The notes: generated by a model not told the origin, from the sequence alone. A stretch of DNA of 64,000 nt from Candidatus Competibacter phosphatis (GCF_012939995.1 NZ_SPMZ01000036.1:40734-104733), one strand, 5' to 3'. Counted from the first letter of the stretch, positions 43,423-53,602 are shown. Numbers and translations: made by a program.

Positions 43423-44988
43423 TCAACGAATCAAATCGAAGGCGTAATCGGTTTCGCCCAGGGTCATGGTGTCCTGATCGAGTTTTTCCATTACCGCATT
43501 CACCAGGGTCTTGAGCATGTGCATTGCGCCTTCATAGCCCAGGGTGGTGTCACGGTGCAGGTGGTGACGGTCGAACAGCGGGAAACCAATCCGAATCAGC
43601 GGCACTTCGTGTTCCTTGCCCTTGTGCAGGGTGTCGCGCTGAATGAACTTGCCGTAGGAGTTGCCAATCAGGAAATCGGGCTTGTTGCTGAACACCAGCG
43701 AACGCAGATGCCAGAGATCCTTGCCGACGTAGACTTCGGCTTCCTGACCGTAGGGCGAGTCCTTGAGCAATTTGGTGATGTCCTTGGTCCAGCGTTTGTT
43801 GGCGTTGTGGCACAGCACATGCAGGGGTTCGGCGCCCAGTTCCAACAGGAATTGGCACATGCCGGTCACGAAGTCGGGATCGCCATAGACCGAGAAACGC
43901 TTGCCGTGCAACCAGGTATGGGAGTCGGTCATCATGTCCAGCAGCCGACCGCGCTCCAGAGCCAACGACTCGGGGATCGGCTTGCCGGTGAGTTCCGATA
44001 CTTTCATCAGGAAATCGTCGGTCCAACTCAGTCCCATGGGGATGCGAATCGAGCTGGCGGGTTGCTTCCAGGTGTCCTCGATATATTTCTTGGTCTTGGG
44101 CAACTGCCACGGTTGCAGCAACAGCGTATCGATGGCGTTGGGCGCGTCCTTGAGCTCGTCTTGCGTGGTGCCGCCCGCGTACATGCGGAATTCGCCGTCG
44201 GTCGGGGTGTCGAGAACTTCCTCGGGATCGGACAGGAAGGTGTAATCGACGTCCATCTCCTTCAGCATCCGCTTGATCACCCGGAGGTTGCCGAGATAGG
44301 TCTCGAAACCGGCCACGATGTTGATCTTGCCGTTGCTGCCGACCGTCTTACCCTCCATCGAATTCAGGGTGAAGTAGCGCAGGATGCCTTCCATCATGTT
44401 GTCCCAGCCGGTGGTATGGCTGCCGACAAAGCTCGGGGTATGGGCGAACGGGGTGGGGAAATCCATCGGCACCCGCCCGTCCTTCTTGGCGTTGGTGATG
44501 AAGGCGTTCAGGTCGTCGCCGATGACTTCCGCCATGCAGGTGGTCGACACCGCGATCATTTCCGGCTGATACATGACCTTGGAGTTCTCCAACCCCTCGA
44601 ACATGTTCTTCTGTCCGCCGAATACCGCCGCGTCTTCGGTCATCGAGTCGGAGACGGCGGCGATCGGTTCGCGGAAATGGCGGTTGAAGTAGGTGCGGAA
44701 ATAGGCAACGCAGCCCTGCGAACCGTGGACATAAGGCAGCGTCTTGTAAAATCCCAGCGCGCATAACACCGCACCCAACGGCTGACAGGCTTTGGCCGGG
44801 TTGATGGTCAGCGCTTCACGCTGGAAATTCAGTTCCTTGTAAGCCTCGGTGGTCGTCCACTGGAACACTTCTTCCAATTTTTCGCGTGGAGGCGCTTCCT
44901 CGAACACCCGCTTGCGGGCAAAGGCTTCTTGGTATTCGTCGGTATTGAACAGCGGAAAGCCTGGTTTGATCGTTTCAACGTCTTGCAT
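43423..44988 (-). CDS. nifK: nitrogenase MoFe protein beta chain
   Basis: 521 residues from ATG 44988 (MQDVETIKPGFPLFNTDEYQ), GAGGA upstream. P-cluster Cys ligands lie in PAKACQPLGAVLCALGFYKT and LPYVHGSQGCVAYFRTYFNR, and in STTCMAEVIGDDLNAF. The C-terminal DTTLGYEGAMHMLKTLVNAV matches NifK. With NifD it forms the alpha2beta2 MoFe protein that reduces N2. It is separated from nifD by an 86-base gap with a hairpin. Confidence 0.98.
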   Translation of the reverse strand: MQDVETIKPGFPLFNTDEYQEAFARKRVFEEAPPREKLEEVFQWTTTEAYKELNFQREALTINPAKACQPLGAVLCALGFYKTLPYVHGSQGCVAYFRTYFNRHFREPIAAVSDSMTEDAAVFGGQKNMFEGLENSKVMYQPEMIAVSTTCMAEVIGDDLNAFITNAKKDGRVPMDFPTPFAHTPSFVGSHTTGWDNMMEGILRYFTLNSMEGKTVGSNGKINIVAGFETYLGNLRVIKRMLKEMDVDYTFLSDPEEVLDTPTDGEFRMYAGGTTQDELKDAPNAIDTLLLQPWQLPKTKKYIEDTWKQPASSIRIPMGLSWTDDFLMKVSELTGKPIPESLALERGRLLDMMTDSHTWLHGKRFSVYGDPDFVTGMCQFLLELGAEPLHVLCHNANKRWTKDITKLLKDSPYGQEAEVYVGKDLWHLRSLVFSNKPDFLIGNSYGKFIQRDTLHKGKEHEVPLIRIGFPLFDRHHLHRDTTLGYEGAMHMLKTLVNAVMEKLDQDTMTLGETDYAFDLIR

Positions 44989-45014
44989 GACTAAATCCTC
45001 GTTAGCGCGAAGCG

Positions 45015-45046
45015 CATAACCCAACCGGTGAGAGTGTTGGGTTATG
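45015..45046 (-). other. nifD-nifK intercistronic hairpin
   Basis: cataacccaac (45015-45025) pairs perfectly with 45036-45046 around a 10-nt loop. It is followed by no U-run. It may shield the nifHD part of the transcript from 3' decay. Confidence 0.55.
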
Positions 45047-45074
45047 GCCTGTAGCCTCACCCAAGCGACGGGTT

Positions 45075-46550
45075 TCAGGCGGCCGCCGATTCCAACGCTT
45101 CAGTGCCGCCGCGTTTCCAGGGAGCCTGTAAGTTCTTCCAGCAGGGATTGTTGATCGTCATGTCCATATCGCGGGCGAAGATGGCAAAACCGTCGTAGCC
45201 GTGATAGGGGCCGGAGTAATCCCAGGAGTGCATCTGCCGGAACGGAATGCCCATCTTGTGGAACACATACTTTTCCTTGATGCCGGAACCGATCAGATCG
45301 GGCTTCAGCCGTTCCACGAAGGATTCCAGCTCGAAGCTGGTGGCGTCGTCGTAGATCAGCGCGCCGTCCTGCACTTCCTTGAAGGTGCGGTCGTAATCGT
45401 CGTTGTGGGCGAACTCGTAGCCCGCGCCGATGATTTCCATCCCCAAATCTTCATAGGCGCCGATGACGTGACGGGGCCGCAGGCCGCCGACGAACAGCAT
45501 CACCCGCTTGCCTTCCAACCGGGGGCGGTATTTGGCGATGATGGCGTCCATGACCGGTTGATGTCTGGCGATGACTCGTTCGGCGTTTTCCTTGATGGTG
45601 TCGTCGAAGAACGAGGCGATCTTGCGCAGGCTCTCGGCGATCTTGGTCGGTCCGAAGAAGTTGTATTCCATGTAGGGAATACCGTACTTCTCTTCCAGAT
45701 GCCGGCTGATGTAATTCATCGAGCGGTAGCAGTGCAGCAGATTCAGCTTGGCGTGGCGGGTCGATTCCATTTCCGGGATCGAGCCATCGCCGGACCATTG
45801 CGCGATCACTCGCAGGCCGATCTCCTCCATCAATACCCGCGAACTCCAGGCGTCACCGCCGATGTTGTAGTCGCCGGTGATGGCCACATCGTAAGGCGTG
45901 GACTCGAAGCTGTTGTCTTCATCGCGGTTATGCAGCACCCAGTCGCGCAACGAGTCGTTGGCGACATGGTGGCCGAGGGACTGGGAGACGCCCCGGAAAC
46001 CTTCGCAGCGTACCGGCACCACCGCCTTACCGATTTCCCGGGCCGATTTCTTGGCCACGGCTTCGATGTCGTCGCCGATCAGGCCGATGGGGCATTCCGA
46101 CTGCACGGTGACACCCTTGGCCAGCGGGAACAGGGTATCGATCTCGCTGATCAACTTGGCCAGCTTCTTGTCGCCCCCGAACACCACATCCTTCTCCTGG
46201 AAATCCGAGGTGAAGTTCATATCGCCGAACACGTTGACGCCACTGTGGCCGGTGATGTAGTTACGGCGGCCCGCGCGGGAAAATTGCCCGCAGCCGACCG
46301 GGCCGTGCGAGATGTTGACCACATCCTTGACCGGTCCCCACACCACGCCCTTGGCGCCGGCATAGGCGCAGCCGCGCGCGGTCATCACGCCGGGCAGCGC
46401 CTTCTTGTTGGCAACGATGCACTTGTTGGATTTTTCCAGAGTGGGATCGTTGGCCATCAGATGCTTGGCGCGTTGCTTACCGGTGGCTTCCGGGTAAACT
46501 TCCAGCACTTCCTGAATCAGTTGTTCGGTTTCTTGGCGGTTCATGGTCAT
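45075..46550 (-). CDS. nifD: nitrogenase MoFe protein alpha chain
   Basis: 491 residues. Cys ligands for the P-cluster occur in [20 protein letters not shown] and [39 protein letters not shown] carries another. The FeMo-co Cys is in [20 protein letters not shown] context ([12 protein letters not shown] nearby) and the His ligand in [20 protein letters not shown]. Length is normal. The start is ATG 46550, with a second ATG 6 bases on. It lies 23 bases after nifH. Confidence 0.98.
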   Translation of the reverse strand: MTMNRQETEQLIQEVLEVYPEATGKQRAKHLMANDPTLEKSNKCIVANKKALPGVMTARGCAYAGAKGVVWGPVKDVVNISHGPVGCGQFSRAGRRNYITGHSGVNVFGDMNFTSDFQEKDVVFGGDKKLAKLISEIDTLFPLAKGVTVQSECPIGLIGDDIEAVAKKSAREIGKAVVPVRCEGFRGVSQSLGHHVANDSLRDWVLHNRDEDNSFESTPYDVAITGDYNIGGDAWSSRVLMEEIGLRVIAQWSGDGSIPEMESTRHAKLNLLHCYRSMNYISRHLEEKYGIPYMEYNFFGPTKIAESLRKIASFFDDTIKENAERVIARHQPVMDAIIAKYRPRLEGKRVMLFVGGLRPRHVIGAYEDLGMEIIGAGYEFAHNDDYDRTFKEVQDGALIYDDATSFELESFVERLKPDLIGSGIKEKYVFHKMGIPFRQMHSWDYSGPYHGYDGFAIFARDMDMTINNPCWKNLQAPWKRGGTEALESAAA

Positions 46551-46573
46551 AATTAGGTGTACTCCAGTGGGCC

Positions 46574-47500
<927 letters not shown>

Positions 47501-47513
47501 TCACTTTTCCCGG

Positions 47514-47529
47514 TTCAAACGCCGTGCCA
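47514..47529 (-). promoter_or_regulatory. sigma-54 -24/-12 element of nifH with altered -12
   Basis: The minus strand reads TGGCACGGCGTTTGAA. The -24 half is perfect, but the invariant GC at -12 reads GA. Transcription would begin near 47503, 42 bases before the nifH ATG. No alternative element was found in the gap. Confidence 0.6.
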
Positions 47530-47549
47530 AAAGGTGATCTGCAAATAAC

Positions 47550-47562
47550 TCATTGTTTGATA
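47550..47562 (-). promoter_or_regulatory. IHF-like site of the nifH promoter
   Basis: The minus strand reads TATCAAACAATGA, one mismatch from WATCAA-N4-TTR, in the usual place between the sigma-54 element and the NifA site. Confidence 0.4.
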
Positions 47563-47604
47563 ATCATAAATCATGGTCAGAGACGATAGGGATCGAAACC
47601 AGAC

Positions 47605-48480
47605 ATGACAAACGCGACGGTTTGTCGGGTTGATGACAATGCGATTGCGGCGCCGGCCGTGGAAGTCGGGCCGCGCCTACCGAAAGGCTCCTACCTACCG
47701 ATCAACCGCTGTAATCTGCCGGCGATGATTCTGGGCGGCCTGACTTTTCAGCGCCATCCGGCTCCGTTATTGCTGGACGGGGTGGCGGAATTGCATCACC
47801 GGTTGTTTCGGTCGTTGGATCTGTTGGCCGAGCCGGGCGAACGGGCGCAGCGGTTCATGGACTACATGACGGTATACTTCCGGCTGGAGGCGCTAGAGGA
47901 CGTGGGCCTGATGCCGGGCCGGCGCAAATTGCGTGGGCGGGCCGATTACTTACGCATGGTGCGCGGCTGGGCTTTCGATCCCAACAGTCAGGAAGGCGCG
48001 GTGCTGAAAGCTTGGGTGGAATCGCGTTTCGGCCTGCTGGCGCGTTATCACGGAGGATTGCTGGACGACCGCATTCGGGACGATACCTACATGCAGTTTC
48101 TGGAGGCGTGCAGCCGGGGGTTGTACAACACCAATGCGCTGGAAGCGCAGCTCGACCTGCTGTACGCCTATGCCCAGTACGAACAGCGGCGTCAGCAACC
48201 GACGGCGGTGCATCTGAGCCTGTATCGCGGCTTTAACCGCTTCAGCGACGACCAAGTGCTGGCCAAACCCGACCGTCGGCGTTGGGTCGTGTTGCTCAAC
48301 AACCTCAGTTCCTTCAGCGTCCGCCGCGAGCGTGCCGAGGAGTTCGGCGACCATCTGCTGCGGGTGCAGGTCCCGCTGGCCAAGGTATTTTTCTATAACC
48401 GGATGTTGCCGGGGATGCTGAAGGGCGAAGATGAATACGTGGTGGTTGGCGGGGTTTACGAGGTGGAAAGGTTGTGTTGA
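47605..48480 (+). CDS. draT: NAD+-dinitrogen-reductase ADP-ribosyltransferase
   Basis: 291 residues. It transfers ADP-ribose from NAD+ to a specific Arg of NifH when ammonium or darkness/energy loss is sensed, turning nitrogenase off. LPKGSYLPINRCNLPAMILG and GGLTFQRHPAPLLLDGVAEL match DraT, and VHLSLYRGFNRFSDDQVLAK is the conserved NAD-binding region. DYLRMVRGWAFDPNSQEGAV and VEIPVL-type interior segments fit the family. It is divergent from nifH, so both may share the UAS, which overlaps its 5' end. The reactivating hydrolase gene draG is not in the window. Confidence 0.93.
   Translation: MTNATVCRVDDNAIAAPAVEVGPRLPKGSYLPINRCNLPAMILGGLTFQRHPAPLLLDGVAELHHRLFRSLDLLAEPGERAQRFMDYMTVYFRLEALEDVGLMPGRRKLRGRADYLRMVRGWAFDPNSQEGAVLKAWVESRFGLLARYHGGLLDDRIRDDTYMQFLEACSRGLYNTNALEAQLDLLYAYAQYEQRRQQPTAVHLSLYRGFNRFSDDQVLAKPDRRRWVVLLNNLSSFSVRRERAEEFGDHLLRVQVPLAKVFFYNRMLPGMLKGEDEYVVVGGVYEVERLC
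47623..47638. promoter_or_regulatory. NifA upstream activating sequence of nifH
   Basis: TGT-CGGGTTGATG-ACA is an exact TGT-N10-ACA site, about 127 bases upstream of the predicted nifH transcript start. It lies inside the first codons of the divergent draT gene. Confidence 0.65.
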
Positions 48481-48812
48481 GTGTTGTCCTGCTGGCCGCG
48501 ACGCGTAATGAATTGCCCGGCGGATCGTTCTGAGCCGCCAGCTTCTCTCCACGAATTTCCACCCAGAGGGGTGGTGTGGCCCCGTGTTCTGGCGGATATG
48601 TTGAGCACTGCTGGAGTTGTGGCCGGGAAGAACCCGTTGCTTAAGCCGGTGTTTGTCAGCGTCGATCCCTGCCTGTCCGGTTCCCACGCCGCCGGCGAGT
48701 TTTTACAGTCCATTGATGATCCTGTAGAAATTTCCAGTTTCTAGCCTAAGGTTTAGACAAGGTCGAGCTTCGGTTCGATCTTGCTCGAAAACCACAAAGG
48801 AGGATCATACTT
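48481..48812 (+). other. spacer between draT and the TRAP operon
   Basis: About 330 bases with no supported gene; the short open frames on both strands look random. A small stem (gagcttcggttcgatcttgctc, within 48762-48786) lies 40 bases before dctP, and a strong AAAGGAGG ribosome site precedes it. No convincing sigma-54 or sigma-70 promoter was identified. Confidence 0.4.
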
Positions 48813-49970
48813 ATGATAAAACTCAAAACCTTGTTAGGCGGTCTGGCCGTGTTGTCGTTGATACTGACAACATCCGCTTTTGCGGCGGCTCGTGAGAAGT
48901 TCGGTGCCGATCAGCGGCACGAAGAGGTCAAGAAGGAATTACGGACCATCAAGCCGTCCAAGGAGGAATTCAAATGGAAGATGGTCATGCCCTGGACCGA
49001 GGGCCTCCTGTTCTACGACATGGCCCAACACTTCGCCGATACCGTTGCACTCGCTTCCGGCGGCCGACTGGAAATCAAGCTTTTCCCGGCCGGCTCGCTG
49101 GTTGGCGCCATGGAAAGTTTCGATGCCGTCAGCAAGGGCTCGGCCCAGATCGGCCACGACTGGCCCGGTTACTGGAAGGGCAAGAACGAAGCGTTCGTGG
49201 CCTTTGCTTCGGTGCCTTTTGGTCTGGATACCGAGGGCTACAACATCTGGCTGTACGAGCGCGGCGGCCTGAAGATGATGCAGGACCTGTACGGGCAATA
49301 TAACTTGTACGCGTTGCCCGGTGGCAACGGTGGTCAGGAGATGGGCCTGTTCTCCAATAAGAAAGCCACGAAAATGACGGATTTCAAAGGCTTGAGGGTG
49401 CGTACTCCGGGCTGGTACATGGACATTATGAACAGCTTGGGTGCCAGCGTGACGCCGCTGCCCGGCGGCGAAGTCTATCTGGCGCTGGAGCGTGGCGTCA
49501 TCGACGCGGCCGAATTCAGCACCCCGGCCATGAATTACCCCATGGGCTTCGATGAAATCACCAAATATGTCATCGAACCCGGCGTCCATCAGCCCTCTGT
49601 TCAGTGCGCGTTCTTCATCAACAAAGATGCCTGGAACAAACTGCCGTCCGACCTGAAATGGATCGTCGACACGGCCGCCAAGGAAACCCAGCTCTGGTCC
49701 ACCGCCTGGCAGGAAAATCTCAATATCGAGGCGATCGAGCGTTTCAAGGGCAAGGTCGAGTTCGTGCGCATGGACGACGAGACCATCACCAGCTTCGCCA
49801 AGCGGACCAAGGAATATCTGGATGCGCTCAAGGCCAAGTATCCCGACGTGAAAAAGGTGCTCGATTCCCAGGATAAATTCCGCAAGGATTTCGCCGAATG
49901 GCGCGAAATCCGCAGCGGTGTGACGCCATGGCCTCTGGACGATTACATCGCTGGAAAGCGCACTCAATAA
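48813..49970 (+). CDS. dctP: TRAP transporter solute-binding protein DctP
   Basis: 385 residues with signal peptide (LGGLAVLSLILTTSAFAAA). KWKMVMPWTEGLLFYDMAQH then GRLEIKLFPAGSLVGAMESF is the DctP/TakP pattern; the carboxylate-binding Arg is in FKGLRVRTPGWYMDIMNSLG, and PLPGGEVYLALERGVIDAAE completes the signature. Members of this subgroup bind 2-oxo acids or other carboxylates; the ligand is undetermined. It is the first gene of dctPQM and is preceded by AAAGGAGG. Confidence 0.95.
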   Translation: MIKLKTLLGGLAVLSLILTTSAFAAAREKFGADQRHEEVKKELRTIKPSKEEFKWKMVMPWTEGLLFYDMAQHFADTVALASGGRLEIKLFPAGSLVGAMESFDAVSKGSAQIGHDWPGYWKGKNEAFVAFASVPFGLDTEGYNIWLYERGGLKMMQDLYGQYNLYALPGGNGGQEMGLFSNKKATKMTDFKGLRVRTPGWYMDIMNSLGASVTPLPGGEVYLALERGVIDAAEFSTPAMNYPMGFDEITKYVIEPGVHQPSVQCAFFINKDAWNKLPSDLKWIVDTAAKETQLWSTAWQENLNIEAIERFKGKVEFVRMDDETITSFAKRTKEYLDALKAKYPDVKKVLDSQDKFRKDFAEWREIRSGVTPWPLDDYIAGKRTQ

Positions 49971-50114
49971 TCGTTCGTTTCCTCACCCAAAGTTTTTAGC
50001 ACCTTTCACTTCACCGAAGGATGTGAGGCAGACTTCCGGCTTATTGAATCGGCTGGAAGCTGTCTCCGCGTTTCCCCGTTTAGAAACCGCCGAAATTGTA
50101 TGGAGGGATGGCGT

Positions 50115-50624
50115 ATGCGCAAAATCGCTCAGGCAATCGACGCTTTGAATGAAAACACCGGCTATTACAGCTCCTTCCTGGTTCTACCCTTATTGGCTGT
50201 CGTTAGCTATGAAGTCATCATGCGTTACGGCTTCAACGCACCCACCACTTGGGGATTTGAGGCGACGACCTTCCTTTATGGTGTCCATTTCGTACTGGGT
50301 CTGGGCTATACCCACAAGCATAACGGCCATGTCGCCATCGATGTCTTCGAAGCTAGACTGGCCAGTCGCACCCGGACCTTGCTCAGAATCGTGGTCAATT
50401 TGCTGATCTTTATTCCGACGATAGGGCTGATCTCCATCTGGTCGGTGATCTATGCAAGTACGGCCTGGATGCAATGGGAAGTCGCCTCCAGTTCCTGGGC
50501 GCCGCCGCTTTATCCGTTCAAGACACTGATGGCCATCGGTTTCGTGCTGCTCTTTCTACAGGGCATCGCCAAATTGATCCAGGATTTCCACAGTCTGAAT
50601 CAGCCAGCTTTCTTCGGAGAATAA
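50115..50624 (+). CDS. dctQ: TRAP transporter small permease DctQ
   Basis: 169 residues from ATG 50115 with GGAGGG upstream. Four membrane helices; VSYEVIMRYGFNAPTTWGFE and GYTHKHNGHVAIDVF match DctQ. It forms the membrane complex with DctM. It lies 144 bases after dctP and 5 bases before dctM. Confidence 0.93.
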   Translation: MRKIAQAIDALNENTGYYSSFLVLPLLAVVSYEVIMRYGFNAPTTWGFEATTFLYGVHFVLGLGYTHKHNGHVAIDVFEARLASRTRTLLRIVVNLLIFIPTIGLISIWSVIYASTAWMQWEVASSSWAPPLYPFKTLMAIGFVLLFLQGIAKLIQDFHSLNQPAFFGE

Positions 50625-50629
50625 CGACC

Positions 50630-51970
50630 ATGAGTCCCGAGTTGCTGACCTTGTTGATGTTTCTCACGCTGATTCTCTGCATTCCCCTAGGACATCCACT
50701 GGCCATTACCTTGGCGGCGGTCGCCATGTTGTTTGGCTTGATCGACAATGGCTTCAATGTACCGGCGTTGTTGGATCTGTTCGTCAACAACAATTGGGGC
50801 ATCTTCCTCAATTACACCTTGGTGGCCATTCCCCTATTCATTTTCATGGCGCAGATTCTGGATCGCTCCAAAGTCTCCGAGGCGCTGTTCGACGCGCTTT
50901 ATCGATCGATGGGCAAGGTGCGCGGCGGACTGGGTCTGGCGGTGATCGTGGTCAGCACCGTGTTCGCCGCCACGACCGGCATCATCGGCGCCTCCGTGGT
51001 AGCCATGGGTCTGATGGCGGGGCCGGCTCTGTTGCGGCGAGGCTATGATCGGGGCATGTCGGCTGGCATCATCTGCTCTTCGGGTACGCTGGGCATTCTC
51101 ATTCCACCGAGCATCATGCTAGTGGTATACGGGGGGCTGACTGGCTTGAAGGAAACGTCGGTGGGGAACCTGTTCGCCGGCGCGATCCTGCCGGGACTGG
51201 TGCTGTCCGGGCTGTATTTGGCCTACGTCGCCATCCGCTGCGGTATCAATCCCAGCCTGGGTCCACCGATCCCCGCCGAAGAGGACACGCTGACAGCGGG
51301 ACAAAAGGCCGCCATGATTCTCAAGAGCTTCCTGCCACCCTTCAGTTTGATCTTACTGGTGATGGGCACCATCTTGGCTGGCGTCGCCACGCCCACCGAA
51401 GCGGCTGCCATGGGGGGACTTGGGGCATTGATTCTGGCATTGGTCAACCGCATGCTTTCTTGGGAGATCATCGCGCAATCTTGTGTGTCTACCCTGAGAA
51501 TTACTTGCATGATCATGCTGTTGTTTGTTGGTGGCAAACTGTTCAGCGTGGTCTTTCTCAGCATCGGTGGCGGCGACGTGGTCGCCGATCTGTTGCTGGG
51601 CATGGATGTCAGTCCCTATGTGGTCCTGGCGATCATGATGGCCGTGGTGTTCTTTCTGGGCATGTTCATCGACTGGGCGGCGATCCTGCTGGTCACCGTG
51701 CCGATTTTTACCCCCATCGCCATGGATCTGGATTTCAATCCACTCTGGTTCGCGATGTTGGTCTGCATCAACTTACAGACTTCATTTCTGACACCGCCTT
51801 TCGGTTATGCCCTGTTCTATTTCAAAGGCGTGGCGCCTCCCGCTTACACGATGGGCGATATCTACAAGGGCATCGTTCCCTTTGTCGCGATCCAGATCCT
51901 CGGATTGATACTGATGGTGGTTTTTCCCGGTTTGATCACTTGGCTGCCGGCATTATTTTTCGGCAACTAA
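50630..51970 (+). CDS. dctM: TRAP transporter large permease DctM
   Basis: 446 residues from ATG 50630, GGAG upstream; the open frame upstream of this is only the dctQ shadow. About twelve membrane helices with FAATTGIIGASVVAMGLMAG and GILIPPSIMLVVYGGLTGLK, the DctM signatures, and IDWAAILLVTVPIFTPIAMD. It uses a sodium or proton gradient with DctP and DctQ to import a carboxylate. The end is followed by uspA on the opposite strand. Confidence 0.96.
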   Translation: MSPELLTLLMFLTLILCIPLGHPLAITLAAVAMLFGLIDNGFNVPALLDLFVNNNWGIFLNYTLVAIPLFIFMAQILDRSKVSEALFDALYRSMGKVRGGLGLAVIVVSTVFAATTGIIGASVVAMGLMAGPALLRRGYDRGMSAGIICSSGTLGILIPPSIMLVVYGGLTGLKETSVGNLFAGAILPGLVLSGLYLAYVAIRCGINPSLGPPIPAEEDTLTAGQKAAMILKSFLPPFSLILLVMGTILAGVATPTEAAAMGGLGALILALVNRMLSWEIIAQSCVSTLRITCMIMLLFVGGKLFSVVFLSIGGGDVVADLLLGMDVSPYVVLAIMMAVVFFLGMFIDWAAILLVTVPIFTPIAMDLDFNPLWFAMLVCINLQTSFLTPPFGYALFYFKGVAPPAYTMGDIYKGIVPFVAIQILGLILMVVFPGLITWLPALFFGN

Positions 51971-52029
51971 AACGCATTTTTTGGGTAAAAATCCAAGTGT
52001 CTTCGGAGTATTGAAACACACCCAAACAG

Positions 52030-52524
52030 TTATTCGCGTTCGATGGGGACCAGAAAAACCGGGATTTTTGGACTACGGGCTTTCATGAGTACCTTGTGGG
52101 CCACCGACCCCATGAATATTTCACCCAAGGTGGTTTGGCCATGGGAGCCCAGCACGATCAAATCCGCGCCGACCCGCTTGGCTTCATCCAGGATGACTTG
52201 TGCCGGGTGTCCTTCCACGACGCGCATCTCGGCCACCACCGTATGCGCGTCGGGATGGAGGTGGTCCGCGCAGAACTTTTCCAGTCGCCGGCGCATTTCC
52301 CGGTTGACCTGCTCGAAACCTTCTTGATGCAAGGTTTTCAGGGCATCGGGCGGTACCATGGTTTCGACCAGGGATTGCGCATAGTCGCTCATCGGTTCCA
52401 GCGCATGGACCACATGAATCTTGGCGCCATACTGCTTGGCGAGCGAGAAGGCATGATTGAAAACCTCCACGCCATGCGGACCCAGGTCGGTGGCATAGAG
52501 GATCGTACGAATCGTGTAATCCAT
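52030..52524 (-). CDS. universal stress protein UspA family
   Basis: 164 residues, single Usp domain. IRTILYATDLGPHGVEVFNH at the start and the ATP-binding signature GSHGQTTLGEIFMGSVAHKV in the C-terminal half (G-2x-G-9x-G) suggest nucleotide binding. It lies about 85 bases after nifQ on the same strand and convergent with dctM. Regulation with the nif genes is possible but not shown. Confidence 0.92.
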   Translation of the reverse strand: MDYTIRTILYATDLGPHGVEVFNHAFSLAKQYGAKIHVVHALEPMSDYAQSLVETMVPPDALKTLHQEGFEQVNREMRRRLEKFCADHLHPDAHTVVAEMRVVEGHPAQVILDEAKRVGADLIVLGSHGQTTLGEIFMGSVAHKVLMKARSPKIPVFLVPIERE

Positions 52525-52609
52525 GGCGGCGCTCCCAAAAGACTGCGGAGTAGGTGAAGAGCAGCGAATTTGGGTTTAGGATAACACAATGGCGATTCGG
52601 TCTCCGGCG

Positions 52610-53213
52610 TCACTCTTCCGGGCCAAAACACTGGGAATAGTCGCAACAAACCGCGCAGGAGGGCGCGCGGCAGAGATAAACGCCTTCCTGAATGCACAGT
52701 TGCTTGTAAAGAAACTTCTTCCACTTCATGTCGTGGTCGTTTTTTCGCCGCCAGTGTCGGGAAGTTGCGTTGCATCAATTCGCTTAAGTTTCGCCGCGAC
52801 CACAAGCCCAGATCCTCCCAAAGGTGATCGTTGCTCATGCAGCCGGTGGCGACGATCACGCTCAGCCAGCGCTCGGATTCATCCCGCCCGGCCCGATACA
52901 GCTGCAGCAAGTTGATTAGTTCGCCCAGCTCTTCCACTAACCGAGAATCCCAGCGCGGTGCCGGGCGCGGTGGGACGATTGGCCGGGAAGCGCCGGGAAA
53001 ATGCCGTGCCAGCAAGGTGTCGAAGTCAACGGGCTCCAGCCCTAGGCCCATGGGCAGCGCTCCGCCGCCCACGGCTTGTGTTGCCAGCATCTGCGCCAAG
53101 GTATCGTCGTTGGGCAAGCCACACCGATGGCTCATCAGGATGCGATACAGCTCCCCCCGAGGATCGGGATTGACGGGAGCGGTAAGCGGTTCCGGCCGCG
53201 ACGACAATTCCAT
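52610..53213 (-). pseudogene. nifQ: NifQ, frame broken at an A6 run
   Basis: The first frame from ATG 53213 contains DHLWEDLGLWSRRNLSELMQ and RNFPTLAAK. After the A6 run (plus 52740-52745) the frame as sequenced drifts; with five A bases it reads KNDHDMKWKKFLYKQLCIQE and VYLCRAPSCAVCCDYSQCFG to a stop at 52610, about 200 residues. This restores the NifQ iron-sulfur motif C-x-RAPxC-xx-C-x-DY-xx-CFG. NifQ delivers molybdenum to NifEN in FeMo-co synthesis. It is the last gene of the nifB operon, 12 bases after the FeSII-like gene. A sequencing indel is likely. Confidence 0.9.
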
Positions 53214-53225
53214 GGGCAGTGACCG

Positions 53226-53573
53226 TCAATATTCGACCAGGATTTCTTCGTCCCGCACGATCATCTGACAGGCCAGCCGCCAGGGCGGCGGGATGTCGTC
53301 CACCAGGATGCGGCTGATATCCTCGTCGGTTAGTTTGCCCAATTCCTTCAGGAGATTCCTTTCCTTCTCCGTGGGTGGGCCGCTCATCCGGGGTTTTTTA
53401 TCGATACTCGACACCTTCACTAGGCAAGTGCCACATTCGCCATCCTGGCAATCGAAGGCAATCGGAATCTGATTGTCCTTGGCAATTTTCAGAATCGTCT
53501 CGGTATGGCTGCCGGCTGCGGCGTAAACGGTTTTGAGCCCATGTTCGGGATGTGAAAAAGTAATCAATGGCAT
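53226..53573 (-). CDS. [2Fe-2S] Shethna protein II (FeSII)-like ferredoxin
   Basis: 115 residues. Cluster ligands are in IPIAFDCQDGECGTCLVKV and PWRLACQMIVRDEEILVEY. Between them lies TEKERNLLKELGKLTDEDIS, a helical insertion that strongly resembles the segment of Azotobacter FeSII (pattern T-x-KERN-x-LK-x-x-GKL), the protein that binds nitrogenase and protects it from oxygen. Ordinary plant-type ferredoxins lack this. The homology call is from memory of the Azotobacter sequence. It lies between the [2Fe-2S] gene and nifQ in the nifB operon, as expected if it is nif-regulated. Confidence 0.8.
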   Translation of the reverse strand: MPLITFSHPEHGLKTVYAAAGSHTETILKIAKDNQIPIAFDCQDGECGTCLVKVSSIDKKPRMSGPPTEKERNLLKELGKLTDEDISRILVDDIPPPWRLACQMIVRDEEILVEY

Positions 53574-53602
53574 CGCTGAATCCCCCAGAAGCGCTAAAAG
53601 TT

